DNA from: Leptospira brenneri
GTDB lineage: Bacteria; Spirochaetota; Leptospiria; Leptospirales; Leptospiraceae
Length of the DNA stretch: 64,000 nt
Direction of reading: 5' to 3'
NCBI RefSeq assembly: GCF_002812125.1
Contig: NZ_NPDQ01000008.1
Coordinates: forward strand, 134,425 to 198,424
Part shown: positions 16,914 to 28,154 of the stretch, in pieces
How the letters are laid out: every line of letters begins with the position of its first letter
Numbering within the stretch: position 1 is the stretch's first letter
Made by a program: the position numbers and the translations under genes
Notes under the pieces: model-generated
Database searches by the model: none
Told to the model about the DNA's origin: nothing
Seen by the model: only the letters and a program-made list of their open reading frames with translations

Positions 16914-17843
16914 ATGGGTTTAGTGAAAGAAAATACGAGTACAGAATGGAAAGGGGTGGTGCTTGTTCTTATCGGAGCACTTCTATTTAGCGCGAAAGCC
17001 GTGATTGTTAAGTTGACGTATCGTTATGAAATTTCACCGATTGGATCCCTTTTCTTTCGAATGGTCTTTGCTTTTCCTTTTTTGGCTTGGATGGCTTGGA
17101 AAGCAGAAAGAGAAGAAGGGAGAACCTCTCTGACCAAAAAAGATGTGATGAATCTCTTCTTTATGGGAGTGGTTGGCTATTATTTAGCCAGTCTTTTTGA
17201 TTTTTTAGGACTCAAATACATCAGTGCTGGTCTCGAACGAATCATTCTTTTTATTTATCCTACTCTTGTTGTTTTATTATCATTTTTATTCTTAAAGAAA
17301 AAAATTCATAAAAGAGAAGTGTTTTCTCTGATTCTTACGTACACTGGAGTTTTTTTAGCCTATGGGCAGGATGTTCAATTCGGTTCTGCGAAAGATGTAA
17401 GTTTGGGTGCTTTTTTTATTTTGCTTTCTGCTCTTACTTATGCGATTTATTTGATGGGCAGTGGTTCCATCATTCCTAAGTTAGGTGCAAGAAAGTTTAC
17501 AGCTTGGGCACTCATCATTTCTTCTTTTGTCGTGTTTCTTCATTTTGCTATTTTTGGATCTTACAAAGAACTCATCCAACCGTTTTCATTTTATGCACTT
17601 GCTTTTGTCATGGGTACTGTGAATACAGTAGTGCCAGCAGTTTTTGTTTCTGAAGGGATTAAACGAGTTGGTAGTAAAACAGCTGCTATCGTTGGCTCAG
17701 TTGGACCGATGTCGACTCTTTTCCTTGCGTATTGGTTACTGGATGAACCAATTACTATGTTACATAGCATTGGTACTTTATTCGTACTTACTGGTGTTTT
17801 TTGGATTAGTACGGCAAAAAAAGCAAAAGAAGTGTCTGTTTGA
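16914..17843 (+). CDS. EamA/DMT-superfamily transporter
   Basis: A 309-aa inner-membrane protein with ten predicted membrane segments, in two five-helix EamA halves: the first from about residue 13, the second from about 160 (SLGAFFILLSALTYAIYLMG). The conserved stretch before the last helices, GSKTAAIVGSVGPMSTL, is the family hallmark for drug/metabolite exporters. The N-terminus is cytosolic and polar. The substrate is unknown; members export amino acids, nucleosides or drugs. It is divergent from the exported 100-aa gene, with a 36-bp gap. Confidence 0.9.
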   Translation: MGLVKENTSTEWKGVVLVLIGALLFSAKAVIVKLTYRYEISPIGSLFFRMVFAFPFLAWMAWKAEREEGRTSLTKKDVMNLFFMGVVGYYLASLFDFLGLKYISAGLERIILFIYPTLVVLLSFLFLKKKIHKREVFSLILTYTGVFLAYGQDVQFGSAKDVSLGAFFILLSALTYAIYLMGSGSIIPKLGARKFTAWALIISSFVVFLHFAIFGSYKELIQPFSFYALAFVMGTVNTVVPAVFVSEGIKRVGSKTAAIVGSVGPMSTLFLAYWLLDEPITMLHSIGTLFVLTGVFWISTAKKAKEVSV

Positions 17844-17886
17844 GAGAGAATTTTTCTTTCCAATTGTTACGACCAGTAGAGAATTA

Positions 17887-19023
17887 ATGAACTATATGAA
17901 CTTACGAAATCTGCTACTTCTCCTCGTATTTGTCACAACAGTATCCCAATCGGAGCTGTATGCGCAATTTACTTGTGAAGGATCGGCCTGTGGTTTTTTA
18001 CCGCCAACGCTGACAGAAGCTGGGAATGGTTCCCTTAAAAAATTTGAAACTGGTTATTTAAATGAAGTACTCAAAACCAATTTAGAAGCGGGTTTTCTCG
18101 CTAATATAGGTGCAAGTAATATTGGTACAGGAACTGTAAGACGGATTCAATTTGGCGTCAGTGCCTCTGCTGCCGGATATAAAAAAGATGACATCCAAAT
18201 TCAAGATTCTTATATCAAATATCCAAAACTTCCAAACGTGGGGGGAGCTGTCATTCCTTCCTTTCATTTGGATTTGAATCCAGGTTGGTTACTAGGTACA
18301 GAAGAAGGTGGCTACATTCGTAGAATTGGAATTTTCCTACATGGTATGAATGTTGCTGTGACAGAAGACCAAATTCAGTCAGCTTCTAATAATAAAAATT
18401 ATGAAGGCCGTATCGCCGTACGCTCGTATGGTGGGATGCTTCGTTACCAACTGGTAGAAAAAGAAGGTTTTTTAATGAACCTCATCACTTGGAATGGAAT
18501 CAATGTTGGTGTGGGTCATCATGTAATGGAACAAAATATGAGCCTCAGTTACTTGGAAGGGAAGGCGGCTCAAATTGAATTCCAAGGTGTGAAAGGAAAG
18601 TGGGGTGGAGATACCAACTTTGTTTTCAATACAAAAGTCCAAACTACAAATGTAGATTTACGTACGGGTCTTGGTGTATTCTGGATCGCGAACGTCATTG
18701 TGGGTGGAGGTTATAGTTGGAATTCGGGAAGTAATTCCGCTTCTCTTTCTAGACGAGGCCCTTTTCTCATCACTCTTAACGATTCACTACCTATGGAAAT
18801 TCCTCGTGAGTACCAAGCAGCTCTTGATAAGGAACTTCTTGCCCAAAATCCAAATGCCACTCTGGGATTTCGTGCTTCCGGTGAATCCAACTCCAAACGT
18901 GGAATTGGCTACGGCATTGTAGGATTAGAACTAGATCTTTTCCTCGTGAAAGTCATTGCAGAAGGTTTATATGGTGGCAAAGATCTCTACTCTGCAAATC
19001 TAGGAGTGAAATTATCCTTTTAG
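17887..19023 (+). CDS. Putative outer-membrane protein
   Basis: From ATG 17887 the product is 378 aa. A signal peptide (about 1-26, ending near LYAQ) is followed by a short cysteine pair (CEGSAC) and then alternating hydrophobic/polar strands with many Gly and aromatic residues. It ends in GVKLSF, a C-terminal Phe as in barrel proteins recognised by the BAM complex. An outer-membrane beta-barrel or surface protein is the best reading. Leptospira has several such surface proteins, including adhesins, but I cannot place it in a named family. It follows the transporter by 43 bp. A longer frame reading back into the transporter is rejected. Confidence 0.75.
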   Translation: MNYMNLRNLLLLLVFVTTVSQSELYAQFTCEGSACGFLPPTLTEAGNGSLKKFETGYLNEVLKTNLEAGFLANIGASNIGTGTVRRIQFGVSASAAGYKKDDIQIQDSYIKYPKLPNVGGAVIPSFHLDLNPGWLLGTEEGGYIRRIGIFLHGMNVAVTEDQIQSASNNKNYEGRIAVRSYGGMLRYQLVEKEGFLMNLITWNGINVGVGHHVMEQNMSLSYLEGKAAQIEFQGVKGKWGGDTNFVFNTKVQTTNVDLRTGLGVFWIANVIVGGGYSWNSGSNSASLSRRGPFLITLNDSLPMEIPREYQAALDKELLAQNPNATLGFRASGESNSKRGIGYGIVGLELDLFLVKVIAEGLYGGKDLYSANLGVKLSF

Positions 19024-19099
19024 GAAAACTTCCGGGAAATCCATAAAACCTTGCCATAGGGATCGCGAAATTTACCTTAAGTCTTAGGTCTAAGTTTCA

Positions 19100-21640
19100 A
19101 TGAATTTATACAAACGCTACTCCCGGGCTTTCTTTTTCGCTTCTCAAGTTTTCTCTTTGGGGATTGTGGTTCCGATTGGAATTGCTCTAATTTTGTTCTA
19201 TGTCGACCTGAGTCCCTTACAAGTAAAAACCTTCATCGGTTCTACAATCGCAGCGGCTCTAGTCAGTTTATTACTTCCTGCCTTCATTTTCCCTAAGAGG
19301 CTTAAGGAAATTAAGCAAGGGTTAGTGGATCTTGAGTCCCAAACAGAAAAGAGCACACAAACTTATGTGAACGTTTGGAACCTAATTGCAAGAACACCTG
19401 TGACTGGTGCTTTGGTCGGTGCGTCCCAATGGATTTTAGCCCTTCCTATTGTTGTTGGTCCTATGCTTTATCTTCCGGAAACCAGCAAATCGGATTCGTT
19501 TTATATTGTTTGTGTATTGTTTTTAACTGCCATTCTCAATGTTATCTTTTCCTTTATTCTTTTAGAAAGAGCTTCTCATTTAGTATTAGAAGATGATAGT
19601 TTCCAGGTAACATTTAAAGAACAGATTTCTCCTTATTACCGAAACCTAAGGAATACAGTTCCTATTATGTTTTCTCTTATGGTTATGGTCCTTGCCATTT
19701 TTGTTCTGATTTATGCATTCAATGTCAATGCAAAGACTTTAGAAAAAGCTTTTTCGAATCAGTTGTACAACTTCAATCAAAGTAACGAAGCTGGAATCCA
19801 TGTTTATTTTGAGTCGGTGGAAAGTAATTTAAAGGAATTAGTTGCTTTGCCTGTGGTAAAAACAGCACTCGAAACCAAAAATTATAAATTAGCAGAACCG
19901 GTTTTAGCAAAGGTTACTGGAGATTCAAGGCTTCTTTTAGAAAATACTTTCCTTGCTTCTTTCGATGAAGGAACCCCCATTGTTGCCGCAGGACTTCCCA
20001 ATGGAGCAAGTGTTGGTTATAAATTAGGGTCCAATCCTGAGGTTCTTGAAAATATCAATGCTGCAAAAGAAGGTAAACTCCATGTAGGAGTTGCTGTAAA
20101 ATCTCCGATTAACGGAGATATTGTGATTATGGTCACAAGCCCAGTTAAAAATGCCAATGGAGCTGTGATTGGTATGGCCGGGATGCCCTTTCTCGTCGGT
20201 AAAGCCATGGAGTCCTTTCTAAAGAAGGTTAAAATTGGAACCACAGGGTATTCCTTTTTATTAGATAAAGAATCTAAGATGGTCTATCATCCAAATCCTA
20301 AGTATCTAATGCATAGTTTTAAAAATTCTGAATTTGAGACTTTGGCAAAAGAAGCTGGCGAAACAGATTCCTTTAGAAATCCTTGGGAAGGTTCTACTTT
20401 TTTACTGCGAAGAAAGGTGAGTGAAAAATACGGCCTACAGTTCTTTTCTACAATTGATATCAAAGAAATTGAAGTAGAGAGCCTAACGGCACTTAGGGGA
20501 CTTACTGTGATTAACATTGCTGGTGCTATCTTTATTGCGATCTCCATTTATCTTTTCTTCAGTGCTAGGTTTAAACCTATGAAAACGATTGGTAAGATTT
20601 TACATAATATTGAAGTGGGAGACCTTCGCCATAATGTACAAATGGAATCTTCTGATGAATTCGCAAGACTTGCTCGTGGACTGAATGCTACCTTGAGACA
20701 AATTTCTGAAGTTGTGGGATCCAACCAAGTTTTTTCGGAAGACCTTGCCTCTTCCGCAGAAGAAATGTCAGCATCACTCAATATGTTGTCATCTAATGCA
20801 CAAACACAGGCTGCTTCTGCCGAAGAGATATCTGCCTCAATTGAAGAAATCTCTGCCGCAGTCCAAAACGTGGATGCACAGGCCGAAGATCAGTTCCGCA
20901 AAGTGGACTTCCTAAAATTAAAAATGGCAGAACTTTCCAATTTGATTGAAGCTACTGGACGACAAGTGGGTAAGGCATCTCAAGATGTAACCCTCATTTC
21001 AGAAGAAGCTAGATCTGGTCAGACTTCTTTGGATTCGATGAGAAATTCCATCACCAAAATCAGTAACAGTTCGGAAGAAATTGGTAGTGTGATCGAAATC
21101 ATTAACAATATTTCGGAACAAATCAACTTACTTGCATTAAACGCTGCAATTGAGGCCGCACGTGCTGGTGTGTATGGGCGTGGGTTTGCGGTTGTAGCAG
21201 ATGAGATTGGAAAACTCGCAGAAAAAACCGCTTTTTCCATCAAAGACATTGGAGAGCTCATCCAGGCCAATGAAAAAGAAATTGAAAGTGGAAGAGAGAA
21301 TATCGAAACCACAATTTCTCTCATCCAAAGAATCATCCAAGGTGTGAGTTCGTTCAATGAAATGACTGATTCCATCGAAGCGAGTACCAAAGAACAGCTC
21401 ATCATCAACCAAAAGGTCGGGGAAGAGGTGGATAAGGTGAACCAAATCAGTCAGTCCATCCGACTTTCGATGGAAGAACAAAAAAACGCGATTGGAGAAG
21501 TGGCTCAGGCCATTTTCAGCATCAACGATTTGACCCAAGGAACAGCCGCAGGCTTAGAAGAGATGACTGCTACGTCCAACGGGATCGCAAATTTGGCAGA
21601 AACGCTTAAAAAGAAGATCAATTTCTTTAAAATCTCCTAG
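19100..21640 (+). CDS. Chemoreceptor with five-TM N-terminus and dCache sensor
   Basis: The 846-aa protein has the MCP signalling domain with hairpin [15 protein letters not shown] near residues 675-690, a HAMP domain near 497-550, and a dCache-like sensor at about 215-465 ([18 protein letters not shown]). Unusually, the N-terminus has five hydrophobic segments: about 13-35, 42-62, 100-122, 133-155 and 188-212. With the one before HAMP there are six in all, instead of two. This recalls integral membrane sensory regions, but I cannot match it to a named one. It is monocistronic. Taxis toward an unknown ligand is the family role; the extra helices may sense in the membrane. Confidence 0.93.
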   Translation: MNLYKRYSRAFFFASQVFSLGIVVPIGIALILFYVDLSPLQVKTFIGSTIAAALVSLLLPAFIFPKRLKEIKQGLVDLESQTEKSTQTYVNVWNLIARTPVTGALVGASQWILALPIVVGPMLYLPETSKSDSFYIVCVLFLTAILNVIFSFILLERASHLVLEDDSFQVTFKEQISPYYRNLRNTVPIMFSLMVMVLAIFVLIYAFNVNAKTLEKAFSNQLYNFNQSNEAGIHVYFESVESNLKELVALPVVKTALETKNYKLAEPVLAKVTGDSRLLLENTFLASFDEGTPIVAAGLPNGASVGYKLGSNPEVLENINAAKEGKLHVGVAVKSPINGDIVIMVTSPVKNANGAVIGMAGMPFLVGKAMESFLKKVKIGTTGYSFLLDKESKMVYHPNPKYLMHSFKNSEFETLAKEAGETDSFRNPWEGSTFLLRRKVSEKYGLQFFSTIDIKEIEVESLTALRGLTVINIAGAIFIAISIYLFFSARFKPMKTIGKILHNIEVGDLRHNVQMESSDEFARLARGLNATLRQISEVVGSNQVFSEDLASSAEEMSASLNMLSSNAQTQAASAEEISASIEEISAAVQNVDAQAEDQFRKVDFLKLKMAELSNLIEATGRQVGKASQDVTLISEEARSGQTSLDSMRNSITKISNSSEEIGSVIEIINNISEQINLLALNAAIEAARAGVYGRGFAVVADEIGKLAEKTAFSIKDIGELIQANEKEIESGRENIETTISLIQRIIQGVSSFNEMTDSIEASTKEQLIINQKVGEEVDKVNQISQSIRLSMEEQKNAIGEVAQAIFSINDLTQGTAAGLEEMTATSNGIANLAETLKKKINFFKIS

Positions 21641-21666
21641 AATTTAGGAAATTTGCTTGCCGGAGT

Positions 21667-21694
21667 CTACATATCAAGATTTCTTGATATGTAG
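21667..21694. promoter_or_regulatory. Perfect palindromic operator upstream of the ArsR-methyltransferase gene
   Basis: CTACATATCAAGA (21667-21679) and TCTTGATATGTAG (21682-21694) are exact reverse complements around a 2-nt centre: 28 bp with 13-bp arms. A looser half-site (GATATCTTGGATAT, about 21694-21707) follows. It lies 12 nt before the regulator's ATG at 21706, over the place for promoter and leader. Its size and position fit an ArsR-type dimer site and autoregulation. It is not a terminator: no U-tract and no upstream gene end close by. Confidence 0.8.
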
Positions 21695-21705
21695 ATATCT
21701 TGGAT

Positions 21706-22695
21706 ATGGCAACAGAAACCCTTTCCCAATCTAGGCCTTCCGGCCACCTCCTTGCCGCCACCAAAGCGATTTCCGATGAAACTCGGATTCGGATCCTTCA
21801 TATCCTGAGTTTTGGGGCTTTTTCTGTGAATGAGGTGGTGGAAATTTTGGGTATGGGCCAGTCGAGGATTTCTCGGCATTTAAAGATTCTCACGGAAGCC
21901 GGCCTGATTGGATCTCGAAGGGAAGGAAGTTTGGTTTATAGTTTTCTTCCGGAAGAGGAAGATACAGACTTAAAGTTTCCTCTAGAGCTCACCAAACTAT
22001 TGTTATCATATAAAGAAGATCTCCCCTCTAGAGAAAGGGACCAAAAGATGGTGCATCAAATTCTGGAAACCAGGGAAAAGAAATCAAAATCCTTTTTTGA
22101 TGGGATTGCGGGGAGTTGGGAAAAATTACAGGAAGAGACCTTACATCCTAAACTTTACCGGTCTTGGATTTTACAAGAACTCCCGAATTGTGAAAATGTT
22201 TTGGATTTAGGCTGTGGGCCTGGTGGGCTCATCCCTTTTCTCTTAAACAAGGCCAAACATGTTACAGGAGTTGATAATTCCTCAAAAATGATTGAGAACG
22301 CATCTTCTCATTATGGAAAAAACCCAAGTGTTAGCCTCATCCAAACACCAATGGAACATTTGCCGCTAGCAACTAATTCTTGTGATGCGGTTGTGGCATC
22401 TATGGTAATGCATCATATCTCTCATCCACCAACAGTACTGGAAGAAGTGGCACGGGTATTAAAACCTGGTGGGGTTTTATGTATTGTTGATTTAGGAAAA
22501 CACAACGCGGAGTTTATGCGTGATAATTTTGCAGACCTTTGGCTTGGATTTGAACCCGAGTTATTTGAGTCTTGGTTGTCCAATGCAGGTTTTTGCGTAG
22601 GATCTATGAATGAGATCCAAACAGAATCAAGTTTTAAAATTTTAACGATCAAAGCAACAAAGGAAGAAGGAGGACACTATGTCCACAGCAACTGA
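21706..22695 (+). CDS. ArsR-family regulator fused to a SAM methyltransferase-like domain (SahR-like)
   Basis: The 329-aa product joins an ArsR winged-helix domain (about 15-95, with [20 protein letters not shown] as recognition helix) to a Rossmann methyltransferase domain (about 125-320) with motif [12 protein letters not shown] and an [10 protein letters not shown] post-motif. The known SahR regulators of proteobacterial methionine metabolism have such an architecture and respond to S-adenosylhomocysteine; I recall this rather than checked it. The position just upstream of ahcY, and overlapping its start by 17 bp, fits exactly. The ATG at 21706 is chosen over a TTG at 21700. No ribosome binding site is seen, because the operator occupies that stretch. 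The methyltransferase fold may serve as an SAH sensor. Confidence 0.9.
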   Translation: MATETLSQSRPSGHLLAATKAISDETRIRILHILSFGAFSVNEVVEILGMGQSRISRHLKILTEAGLIGSRREGSLVYSFLPEEEDTDLKFPLELTKLLLSYKEDLPSRERDQKMVHQILETREKKSKSFFDGIAGSWEKLQEETLHPKLYRSWILQELPNCENVLDLGCGPGGLIPFLLNKAKHVTGVDNSSKMIENASSHYGKNPSVSLIQTPMEHLPLATNSCDAVVASMVMHHISHPPTVLEEVARVLKPGGVLCIVDLGKHNAEFMRDNFADLWLGFEPELFESWLSNAGFCVGSMNEIQTESSFKILTIKATKEEGGHYVHSN

Positions 22696-23998
22696 AACAA
22701 AATCGGAAAGATTGCCATTTAAAGTGAAGGATATCTCTCTTGCAGAATGGGGAAGAGAAGAGATCATTTTGGCAGAAAAAGAAATGCCGGGCCTTATGGC
22801 TCTTCGTAAAGAATTCGGAACTTCTAAGCCACTCAAAGGTGCTAGAATTTGCGGATCTCTTCACATGACAATCCAAACAGCGGTTCTAATTGAAACCTTG
22901 GCTGCATTAGGTGCTGACATTCGTTGGTCCTCTTGTAACATTTTTTCAACACAAGACCATGCGGCGGCGGCCATTGCAAAAGCAGGAATTCCTGTATTTG
23001 CTTGGAAAGGTGAAACAGAAGAAGAGTATTGGTGGTGTATTGAACAAACACTATTTTTTGACGGTGGAAAAGGACCAAACATGATCCTTGATGATGGTCA
23101 TGATCTAACTCACTACATTCACGAAAAATACCCACAACTGCTTGTGGACATCAAAGGTGTTTCTGAAGAAACAACTACAGGTGTAATCGCTCTTCATAAA
23201 AAATTAAAAGCGGGAACTTTGAAAATCCCTGCAATCAATGTAAACGACTCAGTTACAAAATCTAAGTTTGATAACCTTTATGGTTGTCGCGAGTCTCTTG
23301 CAGACGGAATCAAACGTGCCACTGACGTGATGCTTGCTGGTAAAGTGGCTCTTGTTTGCGGATACGGAGACGTAGGAAAAGGTTCTGCTGCCTCTCTTCG
23401 TAATTTTGGTGCACGAGTGATTGTCACTGAAATCGATCCAATTTGTGCTCTCCAAGCTGTGATGGAAGGTTACCAAGTTCTTAGAGTGGAAGACGTGATT
23501 GAAAATGCAGACATCATTGTGACTGCAACAGGAAATGACGACATCATCTCTCTTGAACATATGAAGGCGATGAAAGACGGTGCCATCCTTTGTAATATTG
23601 GTCACTTTGATACAGAAATTCAAATGTCTCGTTTGAACTCTGAAAAAGGTGTCACTAAAAAAGAAATCAAACCACAAGTGGACAAATATACTTTCCCTAA
23701 TGGAAGATCCATCATCGTTCTTGCAGAAGGTCGATTGGTTAACCTCGGTTGTGCGACTGGTCACCCATCGTTTGTCATGTCTAGTTCTTTCACAAACCAA
23801 GTTTTGGCTCAGATCGAACTTTATACTACAAAGTATGAGTTGGGTGTTTACAGACTTCCAAAACATTTGGATGAAAAAGTGGCAGCACTTCATTTGGAGC
23901 AGTTAGGAGTTCGTTTGACAACGCTTACTCAAAAACAAGCTGATTATATCAGTGTTCCACTCGAAGGTCCGTACAAACCAGACCACTACCGATACTAA
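22679..23998 (+). CDS. ahcY: Adenosylhomocysteinase
   Basis: This enzyme cleaves S-adenosylhomocysteine to adenosine and homocysteine, using bound NAD, in the cytosol as a tetramer. The 439-aa chain has the usual length. It shows the substrate-domain segments [16 protein letters not shown] and [15 protein letters not shown], the NAD-binding [10 protein letters not shown] (about residues 222-231), and the C-terminal [16 protein letters not shown] and YKPDHYRY, all hallmark. A strong AAGGAGG sits 7 nt before ATG 22679, within the end of the regulator gene, so the two are coupled. Homocysteine produced here feeds metH downstream. Confidence 0.99.
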   Translation: MSTATETKSERLPFKVKDISLAEWGREEIILAEKEMPGLMALRKEFGTSKPLKGARICGSLHMTIQTAVLIETLAALGADIRWSSCNIFSTQDHAAAAIAKAGIPVFAWKGETEEEYWWCIEQTLFFDGGKGPNMILDDGHDLTHYIHEKYPQLLVDIKGVSEETTTGVIALHKKLKAGTLKIPAINVNDSVTKSKFDNLYGCRESLADGIKRATDVMLAGKVALVCGYGDVGKGSAASLRNFGARVIVTEIDPICALQAVMEGYQVLRVEDVIENADIIVTATGNDDIISLEHMKAMKDGAILCNIGHFDTEIQMSRLNSEKGVTKKEIKPQVDKYTFPNGRSIIVLAEGRLVNLGCATGHPSFVMSSSFTNQVLAQIELYTTKYELGVYRLPKHLDEKVAALHLEQLGVRLTTLTQKQADYISVPLEGPYKPDHYRY

Positions 23999-24046
23999 AA
24001 AAATCGCCCTTTTTGGAAAAACCCAAGAAGGGCAATGGAGTTTCTC

Positions 24047-24346
24047 ATGGCTTATGTTGTAACTGAAATTTGCGTTGATTGTAAATACACAAGTTGTGCA
24101 GCAGTTTGTCCGGTGGAAGCTTTTCATGAAGCTCCGGACACTTTGTACATCGATCCAGATACTTGTATTGATTGTAATGCTTGTCAATATGAATGCCCGA
24201 TTGATGCGATTTTTCCTGACTATGACGTTCCGGAAAAACACAAACCTTCAATTGAGATTAACGCAAAAGAAGCAACCAAATACCCTGTCATTGTCACTAC
24301 GAAACCACCTCTGAAAGGTGCGAAGTGTTCTGACTCGAGTAAATAA
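24047..24346 (+). CDS. fdxA: FdxA-type seven-iron ferredoxin
   Basis: A 99-aa low-potential ferredoxin. The first motif is C-x2-C-x4-C-x3-CP (CVDCKYTSCAAVCP), the second CxxCxxCxxxCP (CIDCNACQYECP). This matches 3Fe-4S/4Fe-4S ferredoxins such as Azotobacter FdI, except that the free Cys after the first CP is Ala. The frame has an upstream ATG at 24035, but ATG 24047 is preferred: GGAG is 6 nt before it and the protein then begins MAYVVTEIC like other FdxAs. It sits between ahcY and metH, all plus strand. It may be the electron donor that reactivates MetH, as flavodoxin does in E. coli; that is inference. Confidence 0.93.
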   Translation: MAYVVTEICVDCKYTSCAAVCPVEAFHEAPDTLYIDPDTCIDCNACQYECPIDAIFPDYDVPEKHKPSIEINAKEATKYPVIVTTKPPLKGAKCSDSSK

Positions 24347-24356
24347 ATAACTTTTA

Positions 24357-24382
24357 GGGTATGTGGAAATGACCATATACCC
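24357..24382 (+). terminator. Strong hairpin between fdxA and metH
   Basis: GGGTATGTGG (24357-24366) and CCATATACCC (24373-24382) pair over 10 bp, with one G-U in RNA, around a 6-nt loop. The run TTTGACTTTAT follows. It could be a terminator for ahcY-fdxA or a leader hairpin that sets metH level; the U-tract is imperfect, so read-through is likely. Confidence 0.5.
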
Positions 24383-24406
24383 TTTGACTTTATACTGATA
24401 TAATAT

Positions 24407-27400
24407 ATGAAATTTGAATATACCAATCCTTCTTCAAAAGCTCTTTTAAAATTAATGAACGAGAGAATCCTCGTTCTGGATGGTGCTATGGGTACCATGA
24501 TCCAAAGACATTCTTTGGAAGAGGACGATTTCAGAGGAGATCGTTTTAAGGATTGGCCACTTTCCATCAAAGGAAATAACGACGTGTTGGCGATCACTCG
24601 TCCAGACATCATTGAATCCGTCCACTTGGAATACTTGGAAGCCGGTGCAGACATCATAGAAACAAACACCTTTAGTTCGAATGTTGTTTCCCAAGCAGAT
24701 TATAAAATGGAGTCAGCGGTTCGTGATCTAAATCTTGCTGCTGTGGCTTGCGCCAAAAATGCAGTAACCAAATTTAAAGAAAAAACGGGAAAAACGGATG
24801 TATTCATTGCGGGTTCCATTGGCCCAACAGTCAAAACCGCCTCTCTTTCTCCTGACGTAAACAATCCGGCTTTTCGTGCAGTCACCTTTGATGAGTTAGT
24901 GGATTGTTTTTATGAACAAGTTTCGGCCCTTCTGGATGGAGGAGTGGATTTACTTTTACCAGAAACCAATATTGATACTTTGAATTTGAAAGCATGTATC
25001 TATGCGATTGAAAAAGTATTCGAAGAACGTAAAATTCGCATTCCTGTGATTCTTTCTGTAACCATTACAGATGCCTCTGGAAGAACTTTATCTGGTCAAA
25101 CAGGGGAAGCCTTTTATGTTTCGATCAAACACGCCAAAGCACTTGCCGTTGGCATCAACTGTGCGTTAGGTGCAGGTGAGATGCGCCCTTATATCGAGGA
25201 ACTTTCCCGAGTGGCGGATTGTTACGTATCTTGTTATCCGAATGCAGGACTACCGAATGCATTTGGTGGGTATGACCAAACACCAGAAGAGTTTGGTGGT
25301 TGGATGAAAAATTTTGCGGAATCAGGATTTCTCAATATTGTGGGTGGGTGTTGTGGGACCACTCCTGCTCATATCAGAGCTGCCAAAGAAGCAGTATCAT
25401 CGATTGCCCCACGTCCACTCAAAGAACAACCTCAGCTCAGTACGTTCGCTGGCCTTGAACCACTCAAACTCACCAAAGACCAAGGATTTATCAATGTGGG
25501 GGAAAGAAATAACGTCACAGGATCCCCTAAATTCAAAAAACTCATCTTAGATGGAAACTTTGAAGAAGCGGTGCAGGTGGCTCTCCAACAAGTCCAAGCT
25601 GGTGCCAATATCATTGATATCAATTTTGATGAAGCCCTCCTTGACGGCGAAGCATCCATGACTAAGTTTTTAAACTTAATTGCTGGAGAACCTGACATTG
25701 CACGGGTTCCCTTTATGGTGGATTCTTCTAAGTGGTCAGTTTTACTTGCTGGTTTAAAATGCATCCAGGGAAAACCGATTGTTAACTCGATTTCTCTCAA
25801 AGAAGGAGAAGAAATATTTTTAGATCACGCCCGCACCATACAAAGATTTGGTGCCGCTGCCATAGTAATGGCTTTTGATGAACAAGGCCAGGCGGCAACG
25901 AAAGATGATAAAATTCGTATCTGCAAACGGGCTTATGACCTACTAGTCGAAAAATTAGATTTTGATCCAACTGATATTATCTTTGATCCGAATATCCTGA
26001 CCGTTGGTACAGGGATTGAAGAACACAATAATTATGCGATGGATTTTATTGAAGCCACTCGTGAAATCAAACGAATTTGTCCTGGTGCTAAAGTCTCTGG
26101 GGGATTAAGTAATATTTCTTTTTCTTTTCGAGGGAACAATCCGGTTCGTGAAGCCATGCACTCTGTTTTTTTATACCATGCCATCCAAGCAGGGATGGAT
26201 ATGGCCATTGTCAATGCAGGGATGTTAGAAGTTTACGAACAAATTCCGAAAGATCTTCTTGAACTAGTGGAAGATGTCCTTCTCAACCGTCGTCCTGATG
26301 CTACAGAACGTTTGATCGATGCGGCTGCCAGTTTCCACGGTGAGGCGAAAGTCCAAAAGAAAGATGATGCCTGGAGGAGTGGGTCTGTAGAAGAACGCCT
26401 AACACACGCTCTTGTGAAAGGGATTGATGAATTTGTCACTCAAGATACAGAAGAAGCCCGGACTAGTTTTGCAAGACCCCTAGAAGTGATCGAAGGTCCA
26501 CTCATGAATGGAATGAAGGTGGTAGGGGAACTATTTGGAGCTGGAAAGATGTTCCTTCCCCAAGTCGTAAAAAGTGCAAGGGTGATGAAAAAGGCCGTGG
26601 CTTATTTACTTCCCTTTATGGAAGAAGAGAAACGTAATCAAAAAGATGAAAGTAAACAGGCTAAATTCCTCATTGCAACGGTAAAAGGCGATGTCCATGA
26701 TATTGGGAAAAATATTGTGGGAGTAGTTCTTGCATGTAATAACTATGAGGTGATTGACCTTGGGGTCATGGTCCCTTGTGAGAAGATTTTAGAAACTGCT
26801 AAAAAAGAAAATGTCGCAGCCATTGGTCTGTCGGGGTTAATCACACCTTCTCTCGATGAAATGGTTTATGTGGCCAAAGAAATGGAACGCCAAGGATTCC
26901 AAGTTCCACTTCTCATTGGTGGTGCTACTACTTCTCCAGCACATACAGCGGTGAAAATTGCCGAACAGTATTCGAAACCAGTCCTTCATGTGATGGACGC
27001 TTCTCGTGTTGTGAATGTGATGAATAGTGCCTTAAATCCGCAAACTGCCGTGGACTATGCTAAATCGATTGTGGAAGAACAGTCTAGAATTCGTGAAGAG
27101 TTTTATTCCAGAGAAAATGAAAGGAATATCCTCCCGATAAAAGATGCGATCAAAAATAAATTCCATGCTGATTGGGATTCTTATACTCCGCCAAAACCAA
27201 GTTTTACGGGGGTTAGAAAAATTGAAGACGTAACCTTGAAGGATTTACTTCCCTATATCGATTGGTCCCCATTCTTTTTGGCTTGGGAACTAAAAGGTCG
27301 ATTCCCTCAAATTTTAAAAGATCCAGTCATCGGAAAGGAAGCCACTTCTCTTTATAATGATGCACAAATCATTCTCAAAGAGATGTTGGAAAATCCCACT

Positions 27401-28123
27401 CTCAAACCTAGAGCCGTTGTGGGGATGTTCCCAGCTGTTTCTCATGGAGAAGTAGTGGAAATCTTTGAAGACGAAACCAAAACAAAATCTTTGGGAACTT
27501 ATCCTATGTTACGCCAGCAAACTGTCAAAATGACAAACCAACCAAACTATAGTTTGGCGGATTTTATTGCACCTCAAGATAAAAAGAAAGATGACTATAT
27601 TGGGTATTTCGCAGTCACCGCGGGACATGGAATCGAAGAATTGGCTAGGACTTATGAGGCCAAACAAGACGATTACAATGCCATTTTGGTCAAAGCCCTT
27701 GCTGATAGATTTGCGGAAGCCTTTGCGGAATATATGCACCATAGAACCAGAGAAGACTGGGGATTTGGAAAGGATGAAAATCTAACCAAAGAAGATCTGA
27801 TTCGTGAAAAATACCGGGGAATCCGGCCCGCTCCTGGTTATCCTGCTTGTCCAGACCATACGGAAAAAAAGAAAATTTGGAAACTCCTGGATGTAGAAAA
27901 AAACGCAGGGATCCAACTCACGGAATCCTGTGCGATGTGGCCGGCTAGTAGTGTGAGTGGGTATTATTTTTCCCATCCGGAAGCTCGGTATTTTGCGATT
28001 GGGAAAATCAACGAAGACCAAGTGGTGAATTATACAAAGGATAAGGAAATGGAAATTTCTGAAGTAGAACGTTGGTTGTCACCAATTCTGAACTATGATC
28101 CATCTCGTAAGTCTAAATCTTAA
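24407..28123 (+). CDS. metH: Cobalamin-dependent methionine synthase
   Basis: MetH transfers a methyl group from methyltetrahydrofolate to homocysteine through cobalamin. The 1238-aa chain is full length, with all four modules. The homocysteine domain (to about 330) has zinc ligands Cys252 and Cys315/Cys316 (GGCCGTTP). The pterin domain follows at about 360-620. The cap/cobalamin domain has the lower-ligand His in DVHDIGKN (about residue 762) and [10 protein letters not shown]. The activation domain binds SAM for reactivation ([14 protein letters not shown] and [16 protein letters not shown]). Start 24407 has no ribosome binding site, and a TATAAT 3 nt before it is too close to be its promoter. 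A later in-frame Met (residue 17) just before the conserved NERILVLDG is an alternative. It follows ahcY and fdxA. Confidence 0.98.
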   Translation: MKFEYTNPSSKALLKLMNERILVLDGAMGTMIQRHSLEEDDFRGDRFKDWPLSIKGNNDVLAITRPDIIESVHLEYLEAGADIIETNTFSSNVVSQADYKMESAVRDLNLAAVACAKNAVTKFKEKTGKTDVFIAGSIGPTVKTASLSPDVNNPAFRAVTFDELVDCFYEQVSALLDGGVDLLLPETNIDTLNLKACIYAIEKVFEERKIRIPVILSVTITDASGRTLSGQTGEAFYVSIKHAKALAVGINCALGAGEMRPYIEELSRVADCYVSCYPNAGLPNAFGGYDQTPEEFGGWMKNFAESGFLNIVGGCCGTTPAHIRAAKEAVSSIAPRPLKEQPQLSTFAGLEPLKLTKDQGFINVGERNNVTGSPKFKKLILDGNFEEAVQVALQQVQAGANIIDINFDEALLDGEASMTKFLNLIAGEPDIARVPFMVDSSKWSVLLAGLKCIQGKPIVNSISLKEGEEIFLDHARTIQRFGAAAIVMAFDEQGQAATKDDKIRICKRAYDLLVEKLDFDPTDIIFDPNILTVGTGIEEHNNYAMDFIEATREIKRICPGAKVSGGLSNISFSFRGNNPVREAMHSVFLYHAIQAGMDMAIVNAGMLEVYEQIPKDLLELVEDVLLNRRPDATERLIDAAASFHGEAKVQKKDDAWRSGSVEERLTHALVKGIDEFVTQDTEEARTSFARPLEVIEGPLMNGMKVVGELFGAGKMFLPQVVKSARVMKKAVAYLLPFMEEEKRNQKDESKQAKFLIATVKGDVHDIGKNIVGVVLACNNYEVIDLGVMVPCEKILETAKKENVAAIGLSGLITPSLDEMVYVAKEMERQGFQVPLLIGGATTSPAHTAVKIAEQYSKPVLHVMDASRVVNVMNSALNPQTAVDYAKSIVEEQSRIREEFYSRENERNILPIKDAIKNKFHADWDSYTPPKPSFTGVRKIEDVTLKDLLPYIDWSPFFLAWELKGRFPQILKDPVIGKEATSLYNDAQIILKEMLENPTLKPRAVVGMFPAVSHGEVVEIFEDETKTKSLGTYPMLRQQTVKMTNQPNYSLADFIAPQDKKKDDYIGYFAVTAGHGIEELARTYEAKQDDYNAILVKALADRFAEAFAEYMHHRTREDWGFGKDENLTKEDLIREKYRGIRPAPGYPACPDHTEKKKIWKLLDVEKNAGIQLTESCAMWPASSVSGYYFSHPEARYFAIGKINEDQVVNYTKDKEMEISEVERWLSPILNYDPSRKSKS

Positions 28124-28154
28124 AAGAGTAAATTACATCTTTTAGGGGGACCAA

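Noticed and set aside
17644..17886. N-terminal extension of the outer-membrane protein into the transporter gene
   Set aside because: A proper signal peptide starts at 17887; the extension is a shadow of the transporter.
23249..23893. 214-codon minus-strand frame
   Set aside because: Antisense shadow of ahcY, with a composition unlike a protein and no start signal.
24399..24404. TATAAT upstream of metH as its -10 box
   Set aside because: It is 3 nt from the ATG, and the TTGACT upstream is only 9 nt from it; promoter geometry is wrong unless metH starts at the later Met.
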